A DNA stretch of 64,000 nt from CAVVIH01 sp963748295 (GCA_963748295.1 CAVVIH010000006.1:1178001-1242000), one strand, 5' to 3'; positions 8,802 to 19,972 are shown, counted from the stretch's first letter. A program made the numbers and translations. Notes: a model not told the origin generated them from the sequence alone.

Positions 8802-10137
8802 TTGCGAATCGCTTTCATAGTCCAGCGCTACGGCACCGAGATCCTCGGCGGCTCCGAGTATCACTGCCGGCTGATTGCCGAGCGGCTGGCGCCCAGGCAC
8901 AACGTCGAGGTGCTGACGACGTGCGCGGCGGACTACATCACGTGGAAGAACGAATACGCGGAAGGCACCGATCGCATCCGCGGCGTCACGGTCCGCCGGT
9001 TCAGCAACGCGCGGACGCGTGACATCAATGCGTTCAACCGCTACTCCGAGTGGATCTTCAGCAACCAGCACACACGTGACGATGAAATCGAGTGGCTGCG
9101 GCAGCAGGGGCCGTGGTCGCCGTCGCTCCTGGAGTACATCGAGCGGAATCATCATCAGTACAACGTCCTGATCTTCTTTACCTATCTCTATGCGCCGACC
9201 GTGCTCGGCATGCGTATCGCGTCGCACAAGAGCATCCTGGTGCCGACCGCGCACGACGAGCCGGCGATCCATCTCGAGATCTACAAGGAACTGTTCAGCA
9301 TGCCGGCCGGCCTCGCCTACAACACCGAGGCCGAACGGCGGTTCCTGACGACCCATTTTTCGATTCGCGCGGTCGAGGAGGAGACCGTCGGCTGCGGCGT
9401 GGACCTGCCGCAGGCGCAGGCGTATCCGCGCGAACGGCCATCCCAGGCGGATGACGAGCGCAACGCATCCGAGACCGGTGGGTCCGAGGCCGCTGGAGCA
9501 GAGACCGGTGGATCCGAGGAGGATGCGCCTCCGCCGGACGATTCGTCGCCGAGCTACCGTCCCCACCTCGCGCACCGCGGCAGCATGTTCCGCCGCCGTC
9601 ACCGGCTGCACGGTCCGTTCGTGCTCTACGGCGGCCGCATCGATCCCGGCAAGGGCTGCGAGGAGCTGATCGAGTATTTCAGCAGCTACGTCGGCGAGGC
9701 CGGTGATGCCTCGCTCGTGCTGATGGGCGTGAAGCTGATGCCGCTTGCCCGAAGAGCCGTTCATCCGGTTCGCCGGACGCCTCTCGGATGAGGAGCGTCT
9801 CCAGGCCCTCGAAGCCGCCACCGTCGTCGTCGTGCCGTCGCCGTACGAGAGCCTGTCGCTGCTGGCGCTCGAATCGTTTGCGGTGGGCACGCCAATCCTC
9901 GCCAACGCACGCAGCGAAGTGCTCGTGGATCACTGTCAGAAGAGCAACGCCGGCCTTTACTACGCGGACCGCGACGAGTTCATCGAGGCGCTGAAGCTGC
10001 TGATCGGCGATCACCGGCTGCGCGCGAAGCTCGGTCGCAACGGGCGCGAGTACGTGAAGCGCAATTACCGGTGGGATGTGATCCTGGGCAAGTACGAAAA
10101 GATGTTCACGCAGCTGCGGCAGCAGGTCAGGCGTTGA
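8802..10137 (+). CDS. GT4 family glycosyltransferase (A' copy), frameshifted
   Basis: Paralogue of domain A of the fusion protein: MRIAFIVQRYGTEILGGSE, then LTTCAADYITWKNEYAEGT. The frame runs from TTG 8802 to about 9746 (LMGVKLMPL) and resumes one frame over at CCCGAAGAG (PEEPFIRFAGRLSDEERL) to 10137. A single extra base in CCGCTTGCCC (about 9744-9747) explains the break; repaired length is about 444 aa. The C-terminal half has the GT4 EX7E element SPYESLSLLALESF. Compared with domain A there is an insertion of about 60 residues rich in Gly, Ser and Glu between the two Rossmann domains, partly made of a 30-bp duplicated unit at 9471-9530. Confidence 0.88.
9471..9530 (+). repeat. 30-bp tandem duplication in a glycosyltransferase insert
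   Basis: GAGACCGGTGGGTCCGAGG at 9471-9489 recurs as GAGACCGGTGGATCCGAGG at 9501-9519, exactly 30 bp later. In protein this is two copies of ETGGSE in the A'-specific insertion. Confidence 0.7.
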
Positions 10138-10150
10138 ATTACCGCTCTAC

Positions 10151-10675
10151 TTACCGCAGTTCCCAGCCAATACCCCCGAGCCATTCGGCGGTCGATGCCG
10201 CGAAGTTGGCGAGGCCGCGGAGGCGCATTTCGCCGACGGCATAGACGCGATCGCCGAGCCGGACTCTCGCTCCGCCTCCGGCCGTCAGCGACTCCCTCCA
10301 GCGGGTGTCAACGACGTCCGAACGAACCACGGCAAAGCCGCCGCCGCCGCTGACGAACGGTCTGAATCGTCCCTTCCCCCACGAATACGTCAGGCGCACT
10401 TCAGGCGCGAGGAAACTGCTTCCGCCGAACTGCTGTTGCGGTGTGGCGAACGTGCCGCCGAACTCGAGCGACAGATTGCCGGTCAGCGCTTTCGTTCCGC
10501 GGACCACAATCGGAACCGTCGATCCCGTTCCGCTGAGGTCGTAATCCATGTAGCCGACGAGAAACTCGACACCATCTATCGACGAACGCTGCGGGCGCGC
10601 GAAATCCTGCGCTGACGCAGCGGATGCTGAGGCGATCAGAAGACCGAACGACATGAGAACCGCGATGCGACGCAT
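10151..10675 (-). CDS. small outer-membrane beta-barrel protein
   Basis: 174 aa with a clear Sec signal peptide (MRRIAVLMSFGLLIASASAASAQ) and then alternating hydrophobic strands with aromatic girdles (FLVGYMDYDLSG, EVRLTYSWGKGRFRPFVSG), typical of eight-stranded OmpA/OmpW-like barrels. The gene sits tail-to-tail with the A' glycosyltransferase, 13 bp apart. Start ATG at 10675 has a good GGAGG six bases upstream. Specific function is unknown; structural or adhesive roles are usual for such barrels. Confidence 0.8.
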   Translation of the reverse strand: MRRIAVLMSFGLLIASASAASAQDFARPQRSSIDGVEFLVGYMDYDLSGTGSTVPIVVRGTKALTGNLSLEFGGTFATPQQQFGGSSFLAPEVRLTYSWGKGRFRPFVSGGGGFAVVRSDVVDTRWRESLTAGGGARVRLGDRVYAVGEMRLRGLANFAASTAEWLGGIGWELR

Positions 10676-10968
10676 GGGAACCTCCGTGTGATTCGCTGCG
10701 CGCGACCAACGCGCGCGGACGCGTGGCGCAGTGCATCGGCGTTGCCAGATTGTCGAGGAGGCGAACTGGCGAATCGTCGTGTGGAATGGACAGGAATCGG
10801 GGACGAACGGCTGCGATGTACCGCGGCCGTCTCACGTTGCGGACGCGACGTCACTCGCGGGTGACAGCCTGACAAACTGTTACTCGTTCCGACGCTGCGT
10901 GGCTTTACAGGGCTGCGAAATCAAGATAGTGTGTCGGCTCCGCACACATACCGGAGGGATTGATACTC
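10676..10968. other. 293-bp divergent intergenic region
   Basis: Region between divergent starts. No gene was found. On the plus strand, TTTACA (10904-10909) with 17-bp spacing to TAGTGT (10927-10932) is a possible weak promoter for the basic mini-protein. GGAGGG at 10953-10958 is its likely ribosome site. Nothing else was recognised. Confidence 0.4.
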
Positions 10969-11204
10969 ATGGACCGACCAGAGCTTCTTCGACTTGCCCA
11001 TCTTGGCGCCGCGGCTCGACTACAGGCACTGCAGATCGAAATGAACAGTATCTATCGGCAGTTTCCCGATCTGCGCACGAAGACGGCAGCCAAGTCCTCG
11101 ACACCACGGCGGCGAAGAAGCAGCAGGATGTCCGCCGCGGCCCGGCGTGCTGTCAGTCTAAGGATGAAGAAGTATTGGGCGTCACGCCGTAAGACAAAGG
11201 GCGC

Positions 11205-11208
<4 letters not shown>
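10969..11208 (+). CDS. small basic Lys/Arg-rich protein
   Basis: 79 aa from ATG 10969 (an in-frame TTG at 10960 is too close to the GGAGGG at 10953). N-terminal half is helical (ELLRLAHLGAAARLQALQIEMN), C-terminal half very basic: RRRRSSRMSAAARRAVSLRM then KKYWASRRKTKG. The SAAARRAVS.RMKKYWA pattern resembles the short nucleic-acid-binding motif found in many small bacterial proteins. A DNA- or RNA-associated role is inferred, not shown. Its TAG stop overlaps the TAG of the convergent regulator gene at a CTAG palindrome (11205-11208). Confidence 0.65.
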
Positions 11209-12683
<1,475 letters not shown>

Positions 12684-12697
12684 AAGAATGCCGACTT

Positions 12698-15589
12698 CTA
12701 GCTTCTGGCTTTCGCCAGCTGTGTCGCCCTCGGCAGCGTCAGCGTGAAGCGCGTACCCTTGCCGACCGCGCTGTCGCACGTGAGCGCGCCGCCGTGCTCC
12801 TGGACGATGCCGTAGGTAATCGAAAGACCGAGTCCGGTGCCCTTCCCGAGATCCTTGGTGGTGAAGAAGGGGTCGTAGATGCGCGACAACTGGTCGGCCG
12901 GAATGCCGGAACCGGTGTCGCCCACCTCGACAATCGCCTGATCCCCGTCCGCCCGTGTCGCGATCGTCAACCAGCCGCCTTTCGGCATGGCGTCGCGCGC
13001 GTTCAGGAAGAGATTCAGGAACACCTGCTGCAGCTTGTATTCGATCCCCAGAACGAACGGCGCGGTCGTCGCCAGCTCCTTGCGGACCTGGATCCGGCCG
13101 GTCTTCAACTGGTGCTCGAGCAGCGAGAGCACGTCGTTGATGACGGCGTTGACGTCCACCGGCCCGGTGTCGACCTGCGCCGGCCGCGCGAGGTTCAGCA
13201 GGCCGTTGACGATCTTCGCCGCCCTGAATGTCTGCCGCTCGATCTTCTCGAGCACGAGCGTCTTCGGATCGTCGGGTTCGGCGCCCTGCATGAGCATCTG
13301 CACGAAGCTCGAAATGCCGGTCAGCGGCGTGTTCACCTCGTGCGCGACACCCGCGGCGAGGAGGCCGATCGAAGCCATCTTCTCCGAGATCTGCAGCTGC
13401 TCTTCGAGCTGCACGCGCGCGGAGATGTCTTCCACGATCAGAATCGTCCCGGCGATCGCGCCATCCGAATCCCGCAGCGGCGTGGACGCGACGTTCACCA
13501 GGATCCGGCGCCCGGGTTCGTGGCGCGTGGACAGCGGCACGCGATAGAACGTCGTGCCTTCCGGGTGTTCGCGTTTCGCCGAGGTCAGCACTTCGATGAA
13601 CCCTGAATCGAACAATTGGTCCAGCCGGCGGCCGACGGCGTTCTCGTGCCGGATGCCGTAGAGCTCTTCCAGACGCCGGTTCCAGCGGACGATGCGGTCG
13701 TCGCGATCGACGACGGCGATGCCGTCGTTCAGCGATTCGAGAATGTTCTCGCTGAACTCGCGCATGCGATCGACCTCGTCGGCCTTCACGTGCAGCTGAC
13801 GGTAGAGCCGGCCGTTCTCGAGCGCGGTGGCGGCCTGCGCCGCGACCGCGGCGAGGAGCGCCATGTCCTCGCTGCTCAGCGGCTCGCTGCTCGCCTTGCG
13901 CCCGAGCGCCATCACGGCAATCGTCCCTTCCTTCGAGACGCACGGAACGAAGTAATGGATCCCGGCGTCGTACCAGAATTCCAGCTCGTTGGCGTCGAGA
14001 CGCCGCTGCGTCAGCGGGTCATCGAGTGAGAGGGTGTGGCCTGAAATGAGCCGCGTGCCGGCGTCGGACCCGCGCGTCAGGGCAGGCGGATCGCCGACAA
14101 AGCCCGCGTGGGCGACGGTGACGAACTCCTCTTCCCTGCCAGCCGCCGCGGGCGCCAGCATCAGCGCCATCCGATCGACGACGAGCGTTTCCGTGACGCG
14201 GCGCACGAGCCGTTCGCTGAGTCGGAACAGATCGAGGTCGCTGTTCAAGTCGCGCGCGAAGCCGACCAGCGCGCGGCGGTAGTCGTAGCGATCGCGGTAG
14301 TAAACGCGGTCGAGACCGGTCTGAATCGCGTCCTTGAGCGGACGCGCGAGCAGCACGACGACCATCGTCGCCAGCAGCGCGATGACCGGGTTCCGCTGCT
14401 GATCGTCGCCGCGGTAGAACACCTGGCCCGCGAGCTGGAGCAGGATGCCGTAGATCGCCGCGATCAGCGCCAGCGCCGCTGCGTAGACGAGCGTGCGCTT
14501 GATAATGACTTCGACGTCCATCAAGCGGTAGCGCACGATGGCGGACGCGAACGCGAGCGGCACCAGGCCGAGCAGGATCGCGCTCAGCTCGAAGCCGCGG
14601 ATCGGCGCGAATCCGAGCGCGTACGGCAGCCCGTAGCCGAACACGAACGGCACCGCGCCAAGCGCCGTGCCCCAGACGATCCACCGCAGCTGCCGTCTGG
14701 CGGTAACCGAGCGCACGCGCTGCAGCGCGCGCGTCATGATCACGAGGCCGCCGAGGAGACTGAGCGCGAGATACAGCAGCTCGCCGCGCTCGACGACGGC
14801 CACCATGTTCGAGAACACGGCGCCCGGCTGCGCGCCGCGCATGACGATGGCGATGTTCGCGGCGCCGAGCAGCACCGCCGGGAGGTAGAGCGCGGGGAGC
14901 AGCCCTCGTGCCTCGCTTCTGCCCTGATCCGGCCGCTCCGGAAACACCAGCGCGAAGTGCACGAAGAGCGGCGGCAGCATCAGCCGCGCGACGACGTCAC
15001 CCCAGTAGAAAACCCAGTCGAGCCGATCGAGACGGCCGCTGAACGAGAATGCGAGCATCCCGAAGAAGGCGACCGAGAGCCAGAAGAAGTGCAGCGTCGC
15101 CTGATTCTCGGGACGGCGGAGGCGGACGACCGCGCCGACGAAGAGCGTGAAGATGCCGACGCAGGCGAGCGCGACGTAGAGCGCACGCGATCCCGTCGGG
15201 ATCGGCGCGACGCCGATCGTGAGGATCTCGGTGCCGCCGGCCCGCAGGATCCCGTAGGTCAGCTTCTGCCCGCGCGTCGCGTGATGAAGCGTCGCAATCA
15301 CCTGCTCGTGCGACATCACCGGCGCGCCGTCGATCGCCAGCAGGATGTCCCCCTGCTGAACGCCGGCCTTTTCAGCCGGCGACCCGGGGGCCACCTCGGC
15401 CGCCATCGTCGAGTAGCCGCTCGGCGACCAGAGGACGCCGTCCTCGACCTCGGTCTCGGGCCACGTCCAGCGCGCCGAGATGTTCAGAACGGCGAGGGAC
15501 ACGAGCACCGCCACGATCGCGACTGGCGCCAATAGGCGAACCAAGGCACGACTCCGGGACGCGACAGGCGGGTGTGGGAGTGTGGACAC
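12698..15589 (-). CDS. membrane sensor histidine kinase with PDZ, GAF and PAS domains
   Basis: About 963 aa from GTG 15589 (GGGGCGG lies six bases upstream). Order: one N-terminal TM helix, an extracytoplasmic PDZ-like domain (VAPGSPAEKAGVQQGDILLA), a block of about eight TM segments, GAF, PAS, HisKA with H-box GVAHEVNTPLTG, and HATPase with NLFLNARDAMP, GDTGSGIP and GKGTGLGLS. It phosphorylates the NtrC-type regulator downstream. PDZ on the outer side suggests it senses a protein or peptide, perhaps misfolded envelope protein (inference). The frame is open to 15901, but the extra 104 residues are translated intergenic repeat and are not included. Confidence 0.9.
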   Translation of the reverse strand: MSTLPHPPVASRSRALVRLLAPVAIVAVLVSLAVLNISARWTWPETEVEDGVLWSPSGYSTMAAEVAPGSPAEKAGVQQGDILLAIDGAPVMSHEQVIATLHHATRGQKLTYGILRAGGTEILTIGVAPIPTGSRALYVALACVGIFTLFVGAVVRLRRPENQATLHFFWLSVAFFGMLAFSFSGRLDRLDWVFYWGDVVARLMLPPLFVHFALVFPERPDQGRSEARGLLPALYLPAVLLGAANIAIVMRGAQPGAVFSNMVAVVERGELLYLALSLLGGLVIMTRALQRVRSVTARRQLRWIVWGTALGAVPFVFGYGLPYALGFAPIRGFELSAILLGLVPLAFASAIVRYRLMDVEVIIKRTLVYAAALALIAAIYGILLQLAGQVFYRGDDQQRNPVIALLATMVVVLLARPLKDAIQTGLDRVYYRDRYDYRRALVGFARDLNSDLDLFRLSERLVRRVTETLVVDRMALMLAPAAAGREEEFVTVAHAGFVGDPPALTRGSDAGTRLISGHTLSLDDPLTQRRLDANELEFWYDAGIHYFVPCVSKEGTIAVMALGRKASSEPLSSEDMALLAAVAAQAATALENGRLYRQLHVKADEVDRMREFSENILESLNDGIAVVDRDDRIVRWNRRLEELYGIRHENAVGRRLDQLFDSGFIEVLTSAKREHPEGTTFYRVPLSTRHEPGRRILVNVASTPLRDSDGAIAGTILIVEDISARVQLEEQLQISEKMASIGLLAAGVAHEVNTPLTGISSFVQMLMQGAEPDDPKTLVLEKIERQTFRAAKIVNGLLNLARPAQVDTGPVDVNAVINDVLSLLEHQLKTGRIQVRKELATTAPFVLGIEYKLQQVFLNLFLNARDAMPKGGWLTIATRADGDQAIVEVGDTGSGIPADQLSRIYDPFFTTKDLGKGTGLGLSITYGIVQEHGGALTCDSAVGKGTRFTLTLPRATQLAKARS

Positions 15590-16168
15590 AGATATCCGCC
15601 CCGTCGGGAAGCAAAGCGCGTTCCCCGAATCGGCGTCGCCGATAGTGACTAAGTCCTTGTCCACCAGTAATTTCAGTCTAACCGATCGAGCCCGTTTCCA
15701 ACAAACCGTAGATGGGATCCAAGCTTCCGTAGAGAGGCGGAATGTGGACGCTCGGTCGGAGGCCCGAAGCGCCGGCAAGACGCGGGGTTGCGGGGGATCT
15801 ACGGGACGCGAATCGGCGCGGATTCCACTGTCTAACGAGACGCGGATTACCGCGGACCCCAGGATCAACGAAACGCGGATTACCGCGGACCCCAGGATCA
15901 ACGAAACGCGGATTACCGCGGATCCCCAAGATCAACGAAACGCGGATTGACGCGGATCAGCAGGCTCGACGAGGCGCGGATTCACACGGATCATTCAGCC
16001 GAGACCCGGACAAAGGCTGCTGGCAGGCGCTCGGGTTCGACACCGTTTGTGAAGAAGGAGATCCGCGTCCCGTGAGGACGTGATCCGTGTGAATCCGCGT
16101 TTCGTCATGAAGACGAGAATCCGCGTGAATCCGCGTTTCGTTAGAACACCATCCGCGCAGATCCGCGG
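15590..16168. other. 579-bp intergenic region, mostly repeat
   Basis: No gene. Bases 15590-15832 are non-repetitive and would hold the promoter of the kinase operon, but no convincing -35/-10 pair was found. Bases 15833-16165 are the opposed-arm repeat described separately. Open frames here (for example 15678-15935) are translations of the repeat. Confidence 0.6.
15833..16165. repeat. GCGGATT/ATCCGCG repeat with opposed arms (family D, locus 1)
   Basis: Left arm: about four units like ACGAAACGCGGATTACCGCG separated by GACCCCAGGATCA. Right arm (about 16050-16165): the complement sense, ATCCGCGTGAATCCGCGTTT, twice plus a degenerate copy. The centre (about 15985-16050) is non-repetitive. The array starts right after the 3' end of the TonB-receptor-like gene. 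Same family at 39019-39302 and 53846-54212. Confidence 0.85.
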
Positions 16169-18070
16169 CTAGAAGCGCACGAGGAACCCGCCCACCACTC
16201 GCTTCGGCGGCTTCACCACGAGGAGCTCGTCGTAGACGGAGCCGGGCTGATTGGGATCGCGGAACAGGTTCCGCACGCCCACCAGCACCTCCCATCGCGT
16301 TCCGCCGAGCTCGAACGGAAGCGCCTGGTTGACCTGCACGTCGAAGCGGCCGTCGAGACCCGGGCGGGTCAGGTCGGTGTTCGATCGGGTGAAGGCCGAG
16401 TTGATCTTGTAGAGGATGAAGACTCGCGTCGCCGTCTCCGGGATCTCGGTCTCGAACGACGTGGTGACGTCGTGAATGTCTTCGTGCGCCGGCCGCACCG
16501 CCGCGGGCGCCCACGGCAGCAGATCGTCGCCGCGCGAGAGCCAGCGTGCGCGGGTGATGCTGTAGTCGATCGACCCGCGGATGCGCTTGTTCGGCGGCGT
16601 CGCCAGGCGGAACGCCCAGCCGTCCGCGTCGACCGCGCCGGCGCTCGCCACGTAGTAGTGGCCGACCGACTGCGGCCCGTTCGGCACGTTCACGCCGAAC
16701 AGCGTAACCATCTGATCTTCGACGTCCTGGAAGAAGCGGCGGACGCCGAGCACGTAGGCGTCGTTGAACTCGCGCTCGATCGAAAGATCGACGTAGCGCG
16801 CCCGCTCGACGCGGAACGCCGCATCCTCGAGGCCGCCGAGCGGCGCGAAGGTGCGCTCCGGCGGGAGCCATGGGCCCGGCATGTCGGTGGCGAGGAATTC
16901 CTCCGCGCCCGGTGCCACCATGCGCTGGGCCACCGTGGCGGACACGCGCGTGTGCTCAAGCGGCTCCACCATCAGCCCGAGCGTCGGGCTGAAGAGACCG
17001 CGATCCGGCAGGTAGTCGTGGCGCGCGTAGCGGCCGCCGTATTCGACCGCCACCCGCGGCGAGAGCGACCAGCGATCGTACGCGAACATCTCGCCGACGT
17101 TGCGGCTGCCGTCCTTCACCCGTGCCAGCGTGGCGATGTTGCCGCCCAGGTATTCCTGCGTCGCGTAGGTGTAGCCGAAGTCGTACTGGTGCGAACCGTC
17201 GTTCTTCGACGCGAATGCGCCCGACACCACCCACGACGAGAGATCCCCTTCGCTCATCGCGGCGCGGAACGACCAGTTACCCGCCGGCGTCGGCGCGCCG
17301 ATCGAGAGATACGCCACGCCGCGCGGCAGCAGCTCGCCGGAAAAAAGCGTGCCCGGCGCGATTGCGCTCGTCGTCAGCACGTTGACCTCGCCGGAGAACG
17401 GCAGCTCGGTGAAGAAGGTCGCGGCGATGTTCGCCGCGGAATCCACGGCGCGGCCGAACATCGATCCGGTTCTGATGTCCTCGTCGCGCTCGACCATCGC
17501 GGTGATCGCCGACGTGTCCTTGAGGATGCTGCGCTTGATGTGGCGCAGCCGCCATGCGGTTTCCGTATGCGAATGCCCGTCCTCGGACGAGGCCCCTTCG
17601 GGCTTGTCGGAGAGCGTGACGGTCGGGAGCTGCACGCCGGCGGCAAGAATCGGACGCGCATACACCGGCTGCGCGGTTCCCGTCGTCGCGACGGGACCCT
17701 CGAGACGGCGCAGCGTCAGACGCGGCTGCGTGGTGCCGCCGGGTCCGACGTAGACGGTTTCGCGGCGCGATCCGGAGAAGCCAGTGAGGTGTGCCTGCAG
17801 GACGTATTCGCCAGCCGGCAGCGAATCAATCGAGAACTGCCCTCGAACGTCGGAAACCGCGGTCGCCCACGTCGCGCCGAGCGCCGAGATGGTCGCGCCG
17901 GCCAGTGCGCCGCCGCGGTCGTCGCTGACGCTTCCGGTGATGGCGCCGCGCATCAGCCGGACGGACTGCGTCTCGGGGACCCTGGTCTGCGCCAGGACGG
18001 AGGTGGCCACTGTCGCCGCGCAAATGCCGACGATGGCCGCCGCCGTAAGTGCCCGATCAACGCGTCGCAT
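16169..18070 (-). CDS. TonB-receptor-like outer-membrane barrel with carboxypeptidase-regulatory-like N-domain, no evident plug
   Basis: 633 aa with a signal peptide (ends ATSVLAQ), then a carboxypeptidase regulatory-like beta sandwich (GAITGSVSDDRGGALAGATI ... GEYVLQAHLTGF). The rest is beta-strand rich and ends in the barrel terminal signature VVGGFLVRF. The usual TonB plug consensus (paired VxGVxVxxRG-type segments) could not be found between the N-domain and barrel. GGAGG lies just ahead of ATG 18070. It is followed upstream by a secreted protein gene in the same direction, 23 bp away, suggesting an operon. Cargo unknown. It could be a scaffold barrel rather than an importer. Confidence 0.75.
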   Translation of the reverse strand: MRRVDRALTAAAIVGICAATVATSVLAQTRVPETQSVRLMRGAITGSVSDDRGGALAGATISALGATWATAVSDVRGQFSIDSLPAGEYVLQAHLTGFSGSRRETVYVGPGGTTQPRLTLRRLEGPVATTGTAQPVYARPILAAGVQLPTVTLSDKPEGASSEDGHSHTETAWRLRHIKRSILKDTSAITAMVERDEDIRTGSMFGRAVDSAANIAATFFTELPFSGEVNVLTTSAIAPGTLFSGELLPRGVAYLSIGAPTPAGNWSFRAAMSEGDLSSWVVSGAFASKNDGSHQYDFGYTYATQEYLGGNIATLARVKDGSRNVGEMFAYDRWSLSPRVAVEYGGRYARHDYLPDRGLFSPTLGLMVEPLEHTRVSATVAQRMVAPGAEEFLATDMPGPWLPPERTFAPLGGLEDAAFRVERARYVDLSIEREFNDAYVLGVRRFFQDVEDQMVTLFGVNVPNGPQSVGHYYVASAGAVDADGWAFRLATPPNKRIRGSIDYSITRARWLSRGDDLLPWAPAAVRPAHEDIHDVTTSFETEIPETATRVFILYKINSAFTRSNTDLTRPGLDGRFDVQVNQALPFELGGTRWEVLVGVRNLFRDPNQPGSVYDELLVVKPPKRVVGGFLVRF

Positions 18071-18093
18071 AGCCTGCCTCCGTCATGCTGTGG

Positions 18094-19227
18094 CTACGAC
18101 CCGACCGTGAAAAGAACGTCGCGAACGATCGACGTCCCCGCCAACAAATCCTTGACCCTGATGGCCAGCCGGTATTCCCCGGGCTCGAACCCTGACATTG
18201 GCACGCCCTGGCCGGCCATGACCGGATTCCCGCCGGCCGGATCGAACTGGCCGCCCAGAATCCCCGGGTTGAACCGCTGAGGATCGGTATGGTTGAAATA
18301 CCGCTCCCCGTCCCGCACCGGAGGCCGGTCAGCCCCTCCGGCCGAGCTGTCCTTCTCACCGCCCGGACCCGGACTCCTCCGAAAGAAATGGTACTCCACC
18401 TGAAGGTCGAATTGCTTGTCCGGAGTGACGAACGGGTTATAGACCAAAAAGACGACGATCAGCTCCTCGTTTTTCCTCAGTTTTCGGTCGGTTGCCGGGG
18501 TGATGTCGTTCTGCCCTATGACGTAAGGGCGCTCGGCAAGTTCCTCCGGCGGAATCGGTTCCTTGAGAACGTCGAGGCGATCCGCCAGGATGACGCTGCT
18601 CGTGGCGAGCCCGGGCGCCCCGAAATCAGGGACAACCAGGCCCTGTTTGAGCACCGCCGCCTTCGGCTCCGTATTGCCCGCGGCTGCACGCTCCCGCACG
18701 ACGATAAAGACGTCGTAGGGGCCCGCGGCGACAGTGAACCCCCGGCTGATGCGCGCAATCTGCCCGGGTTCGACCGCGAGCTCGGCTGGAAAGATGGCGT
18801 CAACCGCGAATTCCTCTTCGACCGGTCCTTCGCGGCGGACGCGCGACTTCGCCCGGTCGTTTCTGAACGGCGCCGGCGGCGGATCGCGCCGGACGGCCCT
18901 GACGTACACCAGAACCGCGGGCTTCGAGAACTGGGACGCGTCGATGCGGAGCGTGAACGGAATGAAGGTGCCGCGCTGCGCCTTCAGGAATTCGTTCTGC
19001 CACTGCACCTGGAAGTCCGCGGGTGTGGATTTGCCGGCGAGCGCGGCGTCGGCGATCGCGACGATCGCTTCGCCTTCGAGGCGGTGAGTGTCTTCGAGCG
19101 CGCGCGGCGCCGACGCTCGATCCACCTGCCGAGCGAACAGCGGCGGGGCGACGGCAAGAGACACGATGAGCAGGGCGACGGCCCGCAACCCTCCTGTCTC
19201 CGACCCCTGATTGCGCGCTGCTTTCAA
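18094..19227 (-). CDS. secreted protein of unknown function
   Basis: 377 aa with an N-terminal hydrophobic signal (AVALLIVSLAVAPPLFARQ). The body is beta-rich, with IPFTLRIDASQFSKPAVLVY and a C-terminal PGEYRLAIRVKDLLAG that looks like an Ig-like or carboxypeptidase-regulatory-like strand pattern. No catalytic motif was recognised. The start is the TTG at 19227; no good Shine-Dalgarno is seen. It is transcribed with the following plug-less barrel gene and may be its periplasmic or surface partner (inference from order only). Confidence 0.65.
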   Translation of the reverse strand: MKAARNQGSETGGLRAVALLIVSLAVAPPLFARQVDRASAPRALEDTHRLEGEAIVAIADAALAGKSTPADFQVQWQNEFLKAQRGTFIPFTLRIDASQFSKPAVLVYVRAVRRDPPPAPFRNDRAKSRVRREGPVEEEFAVDAIFPAELAVEPGQIARISRGFTVAAGPYDVFIVVRERAAAGNTEPKAAVLKQGLVVPDFGAPGLATSSVILADRLDVLKEPIPPEELAERPYVIGQNDITPATDRKLRKNEELIVVFLVYNPFVTPDKQFDLQVEYHFFRRSPGPGGEKDSSAGGADRPPVRDGERYFNHTDPQRFNPGILGGQFDPAGGNPVMAGQGVPMSGFEPGEYRLAIRVKDLLAGTSIVRDVLFTVGS

Positions 19228-19322
19228 GCTGCTAAACCACTGTAAATCATAGGCTCTGCGATTGCGGATTGCAAATTGCCCGGCTTCGCGCGGAACTACT
19301 TAGCGCGGAGTGCCGATTGGCC

Positions 19323-19328
19323 TATGAT
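19323..19328 (+). promoter_or_regulatory. leaderless-type -10 (TATGAT)
   Basis: TATGAT ends 8 nt before the ATG at 19337, so a normal start site would fall at or within 2-3 nt of the start codon. No Shine-Dalgarno intervenes. A weak TTAGCG lies 17 bp upstream. Confidence 0.5.
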
Positions 19329-19336
19329 GGCCAGCG

Positions 19337-19963
19337 ATGGCGCGGTTCATCGATGTCAGCGTGCCGCTGAAGACGGGCATGCCGACGTTTCCCGGCAACC
19401 CCGATTTCGAGCTGCACGCGGTCAAGCGCATCGCCGAGGGCGGCAGTTCGAACGTCTCGCGACTCGTGCTGGGAACGCACACGGGGACGCACGTCGACGC
19501 GCCGCGGCACTTCTTCGACAACGCGGCAACCGTCGACGCGCTCGCGCTCGATCTGCTGATCGGCCGCGCCCGCGTGGTCGAGATTACGAAGCGCGGCGGG
19601 ATCACGCGGGAGGACCTCGCGGCCGCCAATCTGCGCGAAGATCTCCGCGTGCTGCTGAAGACGCCGAACTCCGCCTTCTGGAACGAGCCGGCCTTTCGTC
19701 AAGACTTTACGTATCTCGACGAATCAGCGGCGTCGTACCTGGTCGAGCAGGGCGTCAAGGTGATCGGGATCGACTACCTGTCGGTCGAGCAGTTCAAGAA
19801 ACCCGGCGCTCCGGCGCACCGCGCGCTGCTCTCCAGCAACGCGATCATCATCGAAGGACTGAATCTCTCCGACGCGGCCCCTGGCATGTACGAAATGTAC
19901 TGCCTGCCGCTTCCCGTCACCGGCGGCGACGGCGCACCGGCGCGCGTCGTCCTGAAGCACTGA
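19337..19963 (+). CDS. cyclase-family / kynurenine-formamidase-like metal hydrolase
   Basis: 208 aa, the cyclase (Cyclase_fam, KynB-like) fold. The metal site motif HTGTHVDAPRHF (about residues 51-62) is complete, and the downstream VKVIGIDYLSVEQ is typical. Bacterial members hydrolyse N-formylkynurenine or related cyclic amides, or serve in carbonic/isatin-type hydrolysis; no kynurenine genes are adjacent, so the substrate is open. It is followed 9 bp later by glgC, with no evident pathway link. Confidence 0.88.
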   Translation: MARFIDVSVPLKTGMPTFPGNPDFELHAVKRIAEGGSSNVSRLVLGTHTGTHVDAPRHFFDNAATVDALALDLLIGRARVVEITKRGGITREDLAAANLREDLRVLLKTPNSAFWNEPAFRQDFTYLDESAASYLVEQGVKVIGIDYLSVEQFKKPGAPAHRALLSSNAIIIEGLNLSDAAPGMYEMYCLPLPVTGGDGAPARVVLKH

Positions 19964-19972
19964 GGGGGAACG

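Noticed and set aside
15678..15935. 85-aa minus-strand open frame and the N-terminal 104 residues of the kinase frame
   Set aside because: Repeat-derived; the kinase has a better GTG start at 15589 with GGGGCGG upstream.
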